Of a stretch of DNA of 64,000 bases, positions 8,349-16,030 are shown in pieces; position 1 is the stretch's first letter, and the number at the start of each line of letters is the position of its first letter. The notes under the pieces are model-generated. The model had not been told where the DNA came from and ran no database searches. It saw only the letters and a list, made by a program, of their open reading frames with translations. This DNA is from Zoogloea dura (GTDB lineage: Bacteria > Pseudomonadota > Gammaproteobacteria > Burkholderiales > Rhodocyclaceae), in contig NZ_JABBGA010000001.1 of the NCBI RefSeq assembly GCF_012927165.1, positions 1 to 64,000 on the forward strand, written 5' to 3'. A program made the translations under genes and the position numbers.

Positions 8349-9119
8349 ATGGCTGTTGAACTTTTCAATAATGGCAAGCACGCCTGTCTGGCCTTCTACG
8401 ATCTGGTGGACGAGGAGGCGGACCATGCGGTGCAATGCAATCAGTTCCTGATCGTGGATGGCGAGCACGGGGCCCTCATCGACCCGGGCGGCAACATGAC
8501 CTACAACGGCCTGCTGATGTCGATGCAGCGCTTCTTCCCGTCGCGGGGCCTGGATTTCATCTTCGCGACCCATGCCGATCCGGACATCATCGCGTCGCTC
8601 AACAAGTGGATGGTCACCACCCACTGCAAGGTCATGATCTCGCGCCTGTGGACCCGCTTCATTCCGCACTTCACCACGGGCAAGGACTACACCAGCCGCA
8701 TTCTCGGGATTCCCGACGAAGGCATGAACATCGCGCTGGGCGAGAGCAAGATCAAGGCCCTGCCGGCTCACTTCATGCACTCCGAAGGCAACTTCCAGTT
8801 CTACGACCCGGTTGCGAAGATCCTGTTCTCCGGCGACATGGGCGCCTCGCTGGTGACCCACGAGCAGGCGGCGATGCCGGTCAAGGATTTCGACGACCAC
8901 GTCATCACCATGGCCGGCTTCCACCGCCGCTACATGATCTCCAACAAGATCTGCCGCTACTGGGTGAACATGGTGCGCCAGCTCGACGTGGAGATGATCG
9001 TGCCGCAGCACGGCTGCCGCTTCGAGGGCAAGGCGATGGTCAACCGCTTCCTCGACTGGATCGAGAACCTGCAGTGCGGCATCGACATCATGACCCAGGA
9101 AAACTACCGGGTGCCCTGA
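8349..9119 (+). CDS. ODP-type di-iron metallo-beta-lactamase-fold protein
   Basis: 256 residues of metallo-beta-lactamase fold resembling the oxygen-reducing domain of flavodiiron proteins, without a flavodoxin domain. Metal-ligand motifs visible are THADPD (residues 75-80, HxDxD), HFMHSEGN, SGDMG and VPQHGCRF. Free-standing ODP domains can bind dioxygen at a di-iron site and can act as oxygen sensors or reductases. Which applies here is open. The family N-terminus MAVELFNNGKH sets the start at 8349. An upstream in-frame ATG at 8285 would start almost on the FNR-like box. That box suggests oxygen-dependent expression, which fits the predicted chemistry. Confidence 0.78.
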   Translation: MAVELFNNGKHACLAFYDLVDEEADHAVQCNQFLIVDGEHGALIDPGGNMTYNGLLMSMQRFFPSRGLDFIFATHADPDIIASLNKWMVTTHCKVMISRLWTRFIPHFTTGKDYTSRILGIPDEGMNIALGESKIKALPAHFMHSEGNFQFYDPVAKILFSGDMGASLVTHEQAAMPVKDFDDHVITMAGFHRRYMISNKICRYWVNMVRQLDVEMIVPQHGCRFEGKAMVNRFLDWIENLQCGIDIMTQENYRVP

Positions 9120-9151
9120 TCCGCCTTATTTACCGAGGGGTCAGGGGCCCC

Positions 9152-10330
9152 TCAGTGCTTGCGTGACAGGTGCGTGATGGCCCGGGTCAGTCCGTCGAGG
9201 GTGAGGGGAAACATGTGTTCCCCGACGATCTGCCGGATGATGCCGATGGACTGACGATAGTCCCAGGTCCGCTCCGGCTCCGGGTTCAGCCATGCGGTGG
9301 CCGGGTAGGCATCGATCAGGCGGCGCAGCCACACCGCGCCGGCCTCGGTGTTGCTGTATTCGATCGACCCGTTGGGCTGCAGGATCTCGTAGGGGCTCAT
9401 GGTCGCGTCGCCGACGAAGATCAGCTTGTACTCCGGCCCGTACTTGTGGATCACATCGAGGGTCGGGGTGCGCTCCGAGTGGCGGCGGTGGCTGTCGCGC
9501 CAGACCTGGTCGTAGACGCAGTTGTGGAAATAGAAGTACTCCATGTGCTTGAACTCGGTCCGGCAGGCCGAGAACAGCTCCTCGCAGACCTTCACGTGGT
9601 CGTCCATCGAACCGCCCACGTCGAAGAAGATCAGCACCTTCACCGCATTGTGGCGCTCCGGTCGCATCAGCAGGTCCAGGTAGCCCGCATTGCGGGCCGT
9701 GGCGGTGATGGTGCCGTCCAGGTCCAGTTCGTCCGGTGCGCCCTGGCGGGCAAAGCGGCGCAGGCGGCGCAGGGCGACCTTGATGTTGCGGGTGCCCAGC
9801 TCCACTGAATCGTCCAGGTTGCGGTATTCCCGCTGGTCCCAGACCTTGACCGCCGTGCGGTTGCCGGCGGACTCGCCGCCGACCCGGATGCCCTCCGGGT
9901 GGAAGCCATTGTTGCCGAAGGGGGAGGTGCCGCCGGTGCCAACCCACTTGGAGCCGCCCTGGTGGCGTCCCTTCTGCTCCTGCAGGCGCTTCTTGAACTC
10001 CTCCATCAGCTTGTCCCAGCCCAGCTTTTCAAGCTTCGCCTTCTCTTCGGGGCTGAGGTGCTTCTGCATCATCGCCTTCAGCCATTCCTCGGGCAGATCC
10101 ACCTCGAGGCCGGGAATGGCCTCTAAACCCTTGAAGTACTCGCCGAAGGCCTGGTCGAAGCGGTCGAACTGGGATTCGTCCTTGACCAGGCTGGCCCGGG
10201 CCAGGAAGTAGAAGTCCTCCATGCTGTGCCCGGCCAGGCCGGACTGCAGGGCCTCCAGCAGGGTCAGGAACTCCTTGGTGGACACCGGCAGCTTGCGCGC
10301 CTTGAGATGCAGGAAGAAGTCGATCAGCAT
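9152..10330 (-). CDS. VWA (CoxE-like) domain protein, partner of MoxR ATPase
   Basis: 392 residues. The N-terminal half is helical and charged (MLIDFFLHLKARKLPVSTKE). The C-terminal half is a von Willebrand A fold whose metal site reads DVGGSMDD (237-244), where the usual MIDAS is D-x-S-x-S, so the first serine is a glycine. Such proteins pair with MoxR-type AAA ATPases and probably help load cofactors or remodel target complexes. It starts 13 nt downstream of the AAA gene on the same strand, the standard pairing. No target enzyme is encoded nearby. Confidence 0.82.
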   Translation of the reverse strand: MLIDFFLHLKARKLPVSTKEFLTLLEALQSGLAGHSMEDFYFLARASLVKDESQFDRFDQAFGEYFKGLEAIPGLEVDLPEEWLKAMMQKHLSPEEKAKLEKLGWDKLMEEFKKRLQEQKGRHQGGSKWVGTGGTSPFGNNGFHPEGIRVGGESAGNRTAVKVWDQREYRNLDDSVELGTRNIKVALRRLRRFARQGAPDELDLDGTITATARNAGYLDLLMRPERHNAVKVLIFFDVGGSMDDHVKVCEELFSACRTEFKHMEYFYFHNCVYDQVWRDSHRRHSERTPTLDVIHKYGPEYKLIFVGDATMSPYEILQPNGSIEYSNTEAGAVWLRRLIDAYPATAWLNPEPERTWDYRQSIGIIRQIVGEHMFPLTLDGLTRAITHLSRKH

Positions 10331-10343
10331 GACGCCGCCCGGA

Positions 10344-11186
10344 TCAACGGTTGCGCTGGGCCATGAAGACCAGGCGTTCGAAGAGGTGCATGTCCTGCTC
10401 GTTCTTCAGCAGGGCGCCGTGGAGGGGCGGGATGCTGGCCTTCTGGTCGGGCGAACGCAGCGCCTCGACGGGGATCTCTTCGGCCACCAGCAGCTTGAGC
10501 CAGTCGATCAGCTCGGAGGTGGAGGGCTTCTTCTTCAGGCCGGGCACGTCGCGCAGGCCGAAGAAGACTTCCAGGGCCTCCTTCAGCATGGCCTGCTTGA
10601 TGCCCGGGAAGTGCACATCCACGATCCTCTGCATGGTGTCCCGGTCGGGGAACTTGATGTAGTGGAAGAAGCAGCGGCGCAGGAAGGCGTCAGGCAGTTC
10701 CTTCTCGTTGTTGGAGGTGATGAAGACGATGGGGCGGTGCCGGGCCTTGATCAGCTCCCGCGTCTCATACACATAGAACTCCATGCGGTCGAGTTCGCGC
10801 AGCAGGTCGTTGGGGAACTCGATGTCGGCCTTGTCGATCTCGTCGATCAGCACCACGGTCGGCTGGTCGGCCTCGAAGGCCTGCCACAGGGGGCCCTTGA
10901 CGATGTATTGCGAGATGTCCTTGACCCGGTCGTCGCCGAGCTGGGAGTCACGCAGGCGCGACACCGCATCGTATTCATACAGGCCCTGCTGGGCCTTGGT
11001 GGTGGATTTGATGTGCCATTGCAGCAGCGGCATGCCCAGAGCCGCGGCGACTTCCTCGGCCAGCATGGTCTTGCCGGTGCCGGGTTCGCCCTTGATCAGC
11101 AGGGGGCGCTGCAGGCGGATGGCGGCATTCACCGCCAGCATCAGGTCGGGGGTGGCGACGTAGTTTTCTGAGCCTTCGAAACGCAT
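10344..11186 (-). CDS. MoxR-family AAA+ ATPase
   Basis: 280 residues. Walker A GEPGTGKT at 33-40, Walker B VVLIDEIDK at 111-119, sensor-1 ITSNN at 156-160, and arginine pair RRC at about 170-172 within ELPDAFLRRC. This is the MoxR/CbbQ clade of AAA+ ATPases, which act as hexamers with a VWA-domain partner. The partner gene follows immediately downstream. A purine-rich GAGGACTCCCC segment precedes the ATG. The substrate complex is not identifiable from the neighbours. Confidence 0.9.
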   Translation of the reverse strand: MRFEGSENYVATPDLMLAVNAAIRLQRPLLIKGEPGTGKTMLAEEVAAALGMPLLQWHIKSTTKAQQGLYEYDAVSRLRDSQLGDDRVKDISQYIVKGPLWQAFEADQPTVVLIDEIDKADIEFPNDLLRELDRMEFYVYETRELIKARHRPIVFITSNNEKELPDAFLRRCFFHYIKFPDRDTMQRIVDVHFPGIKQAMLKEALEVFFGLRDVPGLKKKPSTSELIDWLKLLVAEEIPVEALRSPDQKASIPPLHGALLKNEQDMHLFERLVFMAQRNR

Positions 11187-11215
11187 CGGGGAGTCCTCTG
11201 TGGAGTTTCGTTCGA

Positions 11216-12136
11216 TTATAGCGAGGCGGTTTGACGTTTACGGAAGTGCCGTGCCGCGCTGCACACCGTATTGGTGTGTATCTCGACCGTGTCGTCGATC
11301 TGGCGGGCGTAACCGCCGGCCATCGCAATGGCGATCGGCAAGCCGCGCTTCTTCACCTTCTCGAAGACCAGCTGGTCGCGCTCGGCGAGGCCCTGCTTGG
11401 TGAGCTTCAGGCGGCCCAGGCGGTCATCCTCGTAGGGGTCGGCGCCGGCCAGGTAGATCACCAGGTCGGGGCGGCCGCGGGCAAACACGGCGCCCAGGGC
11501 GGCCTGCAGGGCGGTGAGATAGGTGTCGTCCGAAGTGCCGTCGGGCAGCTCCACGTCCATGTCGCTGGCTTCCTTGTCGAAGGGGTAGTTGCGGGCACCG
11601 TGGATGCTGAAGGTGAAACACTCGGGGCGATTGGCCAGGATGGACGCGGTGCCGTTGCCCTGGTGCACGTCGCAGTCGACGATGGCGACCCGCTCCACGC
11701 GGCCTTCGGCGCGCATCGCCAGGGCGGCGATGGCCGCATCATTGAAGACGCAGAAGCCCTCGCCGTGGTCGCGGAAGGCGTGATGGGTACCGCCCGCGAG
11801 GTTGGCCGCGCAGCCGTCTTCCAGCGCCGCCCGGCACGCGGCCAGGGTGGCGCCGGCAGAGCGGCGCGAACGCTCGACCATGGCCTCGGACCACGGAAAG
11901 CCGATGCGCCGGATCTCCTCCTTGTCGAGGCTGCCGCGCACCATCCGCTGCAGGTAGGCCGCGTCGTGGGCGCGCAGGATCTCGGTGTCGCTGGCGGCGG
12001 CGGGCACATGGAAGTCCTCCGCGCCGAACAGGCCGGAGTCCGTCAGGCGGGCCCGCAGGCGCGAGTACTTTTCCATCGGAAAGCGGTGCCCCTCGGGCAG
12101 GGGCAGCACGAAGTGGTCGGCGTAAAACAGTTTCAT
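11216..12136 (-). CDS. histone deacetylase-like metal hydrolase
   Basis: 306-residue arginase/deacetylase fold protein. Motifs: GGTHHAF at 115-121, the zinc-binding DCDVHQGNG at 154-162 (Asp and His ligands), GADPYEDD at 231-238 (third ligand), and a catalytic tyrosine in GGYA (276). Bacterial members deacetylate acetylated lysines, polyamines or small acetylated compounds. The substrate here is unknown. An apparent longer reading frame continues upstream through unrelated antisense sequence. MKLFYADHF is the family N-terminus and sets the start. It is divergent from the M20 amidohydrolase gene across a gap of about 90 bp. Confidence 0.88.
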   Translation of the reverse strand: MKLFYADHFVLPLPEGHRFPMEKYSRLRARLTDSGLFGAEDFHVPAAASDTEILRAHDAAYLQRMVRGSLDKEEIRRIGFPWSEAMVERSRRSAGATLAACRAALEDGCAANLAGGTHHAFRDHGEGFCVFNDAAIAALAMRAEGRVERVAIVDCDVHQGNGTASILANRPECFTFSIHGARNYPFDKEASDMDVELPDGTSDDTYLTALQAALGAVFARGRPDLVIYLAGADPYEDDRLGRLKLTKQGLAERDQLVFEKVKKRGLPIAIAMAGGYARQIDDTVEIHTNTVCSAARHFRKRQTASL

Positions 12137-12227
12137 CCTTGTTCCAGAGTCTGGTGCGATGGAGCCGCAAGCCCCGCCGCTGCTATCATTTCCTGCCTCG
12201 GCCATGGGCCGCTCATCGGGACGCATC

Positions 12228-13397
12228 ATGCACCTTATCGACACTCTGCGGGCCGACCATGCGGAGACCACCGCGATCCGTCGGGACATCCACGCCCACC
12301 CCGAACTTGCCTTCGAAGAGCACCGCACCGCCGCCCTGGTGGCCGAGCGTATGCGGGCACTCGGCATCGAGACCCACACCGGGATCGGCAAGACCGGCGT
12401 GGTCGGCGTACTCCGCGCCGGCAACAGCCCGCGCGCCATCGGCCTGCGCGCCGACATGGACGCGCTGCCCATCCAGGAGAAGAACGAGTTCAACCACCAC
12501 TCGAAGCACCCCGGGCGCATGCATGCCTGCGGGCATGACGGCCACACCGCCATGCTGCTCGGCGCGGCGGCGCGTCTGGTGCGCCAGCCGGACTTTGACG
12601 GCACCGTGTATTTCGTCTTTCAGCCCGCCGAGGAGGGCGAGGGCGGCGCGCCGGCGATGATCGCCGACGGCCTCTTCGAACGCTTCCCCATGGAGGCGAT
12701 CTTCGGCCTGCACAACTGGCCCGGCCTGCCGGTCGGGCAGATCGCCGTGCATCGCGGGCCGGTGATGGCCTGCGCCGATCGCTTCGACATCGAGATCAAG
12801 GGCCACGGCGCCCACGCCGCCATGCCCCACCAGGGCATCGACCCGGTGCTGGCCGGCGCGGCCCTGGTGCAGGCCCTGCAGTCGGTGATCAGCCGCAACC
12901 GTGATCCGCAGGACGCGGCGGTGCTGTCGATCACCCAGTTTCATGCCGGCGATGCCTACAACGTGATCCCCGACGTGGCGCGCATCTGCGGCACCGTGCG
13001 GGCCTTCAGCCCGGACATCCAGCGCCAGGTGGAAGACGCGATGCAGCGGGTCTGTGCCGGCGTCGGGGCGGCCTTCGGCGCCAACGTGCACTTCGAATAC
13101 CGCCGCGGTTACCCCCCGACCATCAACACCGTGCCGGAGGCCGAGTTCTGTGCCGGCGTGGCCGGCGAGGTGTGCGGCGAGGGCCGGGTCTCGGTGGATG
13201 CCAAGCCGAGCATGGGGGCCGAGGACTTCTCCTTCTTCCTGCAGGAAAAGCCCGGCTGCTACATCTGGCTCGGCAACGGGCCGGGGGAGGGCGGCTGCAC
13301 CCTGCACAACCCGCGCTACGACTTCAACGACGAAGCCATCCCTTTCGGCGTGGCCTACTGGATACGCCTGGTGGAGCGCTGGCTGGCCCGCGCCTGA
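12228..13397 (+). CDS. M20 amidohydrolase (hippurate hydrolase/aminoacylase-like)
   Basis: 389 residues, usual for M20D peptidases/amidohydrolases. The metal-binding block HACGHDGHT is at 99-107, the catalytic glutamate pair in QPAEEGEGG is near 135, and GHGAHAAMPHQG in the dimerisation lid region is conserved. The catalytic C-terminal fold has the typical SMGAEDFSFF. Likely activity is hydrolysis of N-acyl amino acids, and the true substrate is not evident. It sits opposite the deacetylase-like gene, so the two could share a promoter region and a role in de-acylation. A good terminator follows at 13443. Confidence 0.85.
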   Translation: MHLIDTLRADHAETTAIRRDIHAHPELAFEEHRTAALVAERMRALGIETHTGIGKTGVVGVLRAGNSPRAIGLRADMDALPIQEKNEFNHHSKHPGRMHACGHDGHTAMLLGAAARLVRQPDFDGTVYFVFQPAEEGEGGAPAMIADGLFERFPMEAIFGLHNWPGLPVGQIAVHRGPVMACADRFDIEIKGHGAHAAMPHQGIDPVLAGAALVQALQSVISRNRDPQDAAVLSITQFHAGDAYNVIPDVARICGTVRAFSPDIQRQVEDAMQRVCAGVGAAFGANVHFEYRRGYPPTINTVPEAEFCAGVAGEVCGEGRVSVDAKPSMGAEDFSFFLQEKPGCYIWLGNGPGEGGCTLHNPRYDFNDEAIPFGVAYWIRLVERWLARA

Positions 13398-13442
13398 GCC
13401 CGCCTGTCGTCATCGGCCTGCCATGGCGGGCTGTTACAAGGA

Positions 13443-13469
13443 GATTCCGGCTGCGGCCGGAATCTTTTT
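13443..13469 (+). terminator. Rho-independent terminator after the M20 gene
   Basis: Stem GATTCCGG/CCGGAATC (8 bp) with loop CTGCGG, followed by TTTTT at 13465-13469. It separates the amidohydrolase from the FtsX-type permease. Confidence 0.85.
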
Positions 13470-13492
13470 GCGCGTCCGTTGCCTGAGAGCCC

Positions 13493-16003
13493 ATGAATCC
13501 CACCGCACTCTCCCTTCGCGCCTCTCTGGCTCTTTCCTGGCGCATGCTGCGCCGTGACCTGCGGGCGGGCGAGCTCGGCCTGCTCCTCGTGGCACTGATC
13601 ATCGCCGTGGCCAGCCTCACCAGCGTCGGCTTCTTCACCGACCGGGTGGCCCAGGCCCTGGGGCGGGAGGCCAACCAGTTGCTGGGCGGCGACCTGGTCC
13701 TGGTGTCCGACCACGCCCTCGACCCCGCCTGGCGTCAGGAGGCCACCTCGCGGGGCTTGCAGAGCGTGGTGTCCAGCACCTTCACCAGCATGGCCAGCCG
13801 TGGTGACAGTGCCCAGTTGGCCGGCGTCAAGGCGGTGGAGGACGGCCACCCCTTGCGCGGTGCGATCCGCATTGCGCCGGGCTTGAATCAGCCGGACGCG
13901 CCGGCGCCGGGCATTCCGGCGCGGGGCGAACTGTGGCTGGACGAGCGCCTGGCCAGTGCGCTGGGGGCCAAGGTCGGCGACCAGATCGGCCTGGGCGCCT
14001 CCAGCTTCCGCATGGCGGCCGTGCTGAGCTTCGAATCGGATCGTGGCGCCAACTTCTTCAGCCTGCTGCCGCGGCTCATCTTCAATGCGGCCGACCTGCC
14101 CGCCACCGGGCTGATCCAGCCGGGCAGCCGGGTCGTGCATCGCCTGCACGTGGCTGGTGAGGCCAAGGCCGTGGCCGGCTTCGACGCCTGGGCGCGGCCG
14201 CGCCTGAAGCGTGGCGAGTCCCTCGAGAACGTGGACAACGCCAGGCCCGAGGTGCGCAGCATCCTCGACCGCACCGAACGCTTCCTGCGCTTCGCGGCGA
14301 TGCTGGCGGTGGTCTTGGCCGCAGTGGCGGTGGGCCTGGCGACGCGGCGTTTCGTCGAGCGCCACCTCGACGGCTGCGCCGTGATGCGCTGCGTGGGTGC
14401 CAGCCAGTCGCGCCTGATGGGCCTCTTCCTCGGCGAGTTTGCGCTGCTCGGGCTGGGGGCCGGGGCGGTCGGCTGCCTGATCGGCTTCGGCGTGCAGTTC
14501 GGTCTCAATGCGCTGCTCGGCAGCCTGGTGGGCTTTCCGCTGCCGGCGCCGGGCGGATGGCCGGTGGTGCATGGCCTGGGGGTGTCTCTGCTGCTGTTGC
14601 TGGGCTTCGCCCTGCCGCCGCTGATCCGCCTCGGGCGGGTGCCGACATTGCGCGTGCTGCGCCGCGAATGGGACGGCATGGCAGCCCGTGAAGGCCTGGC
14701 CTGGGCCGCTGGCGCCCTGGTGTTGGCCGCTCTGCTGGTGGCGATTGCCCGTGACTGGCTGCTGGGAGCCGCCGTGGTCGGTGGTTTTGCGCTGGCCTTC
14801 GCGGTGTATGGCCTGGTCGGCTGGGCGGCCCTCGCTGCCCTCGGGCGGGTCCGCGGGGTGGCCAGCAGCGGTTGGCGCTACGGCATCGCCTCCCTCAAGC
14901 GGCGACCGGTGGCCAGCCTGGTGCAGATCCTGGCATTGGGCATGGGCATCACCGCGCTGCTGCTGCTCACCCTGGTGCGTAGTGATCTGCTGGCCAACTG
15001 GAAGCAGGCCACACCGATCGACGCACCGAACCGCTTCGTCATCAATATCCAGCCGGAACAGCTCGAGCCGGTGCGTGAGTTCTTCCGCGCCGAAGGCCGG
15101 CCGGCGCCCAACCTGCAGCCGATGATCCGCGGCCGCCTGGTGGCCATCAACGGCCGCCCCGTGGGGCCGGACGACTACGCCGAAGACCGTGCGAAGCGCC
15201 TGGTGGACCGGGATTTCAACCTCTCCTTCGACACCCGCCTGCCGGATGGCAACAGCGTGGTGGAAGGGCTGTGGCATGGCCAGGCCAGCACGCCCCAGTT
15301 CTCGGTGGAGCAGGGCCTGGCCCAGACGCTGGGGTTGAGCATGGGCGATGTGCTCACCTTCGAGATTGCCGGCAGCCGCAGCGAGGCGCGCATCACCAGC
15401 CTGCGCAAGCTGGACTGGGACTCGATGCGGGTGAACTTCTTCGTCATCGCCGGGCCGGGCATGCTCGAGAGCTTTCCGGCCAGCTACATCACCAGCTTCT
15501 ACCTGCCTGCCACAAAAATGGACTTTGCCAACCGGCTGGTGGCGGCCTTTCCCAATTTCACCGTGATCGACGTGGCGGCGGTGATCTCCCAGATCCAGGG
15601 CATGGTCGATCAGCTCATCGCAGCGGTGCAATTCGTCTTCGGCTTCGCCGTGGTGGCCGGGGTGATCGTCCTGTTCGGCGCCTTGCAGTCCACCCACGAC
15701 GAGCGCGAGAAGGAGCTGGCCATCCTGCGCACCCTGGGCGCCCGCAATGCCCAGCTGCGCGCGGCACTGCTGGCCGAGTTTGCCGTGCTGGGCCTGATCG
15801 CCGGTGGCCTGGCCGGGGTCGGGGCCAGCGGGATCGGCTGGGCCCTCGGTCATTTCGTGTTCAAGCTGCCCTATGTGCCGGACGTGCTGCCGGTGCTGGC
15901 GGGTGCGCTGGCCGGTGTGGCGGTGGTGACCCTGGCGGGCTGGTATGGCACCCGCCATCTGCTGGCCCAGCCGCCGCTGGCCAGCCTGCGGGCGCTGAAC
16001 TGA
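13493..16003 (+). CDS. FtsX/MacB-type ABC transporter permease (YbbP-like)
   Basis: 836-residue membrane protein with the YbbP layout: an N-terminal helix (LGLLLVALIIAVASLTSVGF), an extracytoplasmic domain, a first FtsX block (AAMLAVVLAAVAVGLATRRF; CVGASQSRLMGLFLGEFALL), a middle helix group, a second extracytoplasmic domain and a C-terminal FtsX block (REKELAILRTLGARNAQLRA). YbbP-type permeases normally work with a small ATPase (YbbA) encoded beside them. None is adjacent here, so the ATPase must be elsewhere or the gene has been separated from it. A lysophospholipase/lipoprotein-related role is only the family's suggestion. rmuC follows 27 bp downstream. Confidence 0.82.
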   Translation: MNPTALSLRASLALSWRMLRRDLRAGELGLLLVALIIAVASLTSVGFFTDRVAQALGREANQLLGGDLVLVSDHALDPAWRQEATSRGLQSVVSSTFTSMASRGDSAQLAGVKAVEDGHPLRGAIRIAPGLNQPDAPAPGIPARGELWLDERLASALGAKVGDQIGLGASSFRMAAVLSFESDRGANFFSLLPRLIFNAADLPATGLIQPGSRVVHRLHVAGEAKAVAGFDAWARPRLKRGESLENVDNARPEVRSILDRTERFLRFAAMLAVVLAAVAVGLATRRFVERHLDGCAVMRCVGASQSRLMGLFLGEFALLGLGAGAVGCLIGFGVQFGLNALLGSLVGFPLPAPGGWPVVHGLGVSLLLLLGFALPPLIRLGRVPTLRVLRREWDGMAAREGLAWAAGALVLAALLVAIARDWLLGAAVVGGFALAFAVYGLVGWAALAALGRVRGVASSGWRYGIASLKRRPVASLVQILALGMGITALLLLTLVRSDLLANWKQATPIDAPNRFVINIQPEQLEPVREFFRAEGRPAPNLQPMIRGRLVAINGRPVGPDDYAEDRAKRLVDRDFNLSFDTRLPDGNSVVEGLWHGQASTPQFSVEQGLAQTLGLSMGDVLTFEIAGSRSEARITSLRKLDWDSMRVNFFVIAGPGMLESFPASYITSFYLPATKMDFANRLVAAFPNFTVIDVAAVISQIQGMVDQLIAAVQFVFGFAVVAGVIVLFGALQSTHDEREKELAILRTLGARNAQLRAALLAEFAVLGLIAGGLAGVGASGIGWALGHFVFKLPYVPDVLPVLAGALAGVAVVTLAGWYGTRHLLAQPPLASLRALN

Positions 16004-16030
16004 TCTACAGGCGGGCGGTATACTCGGGGC

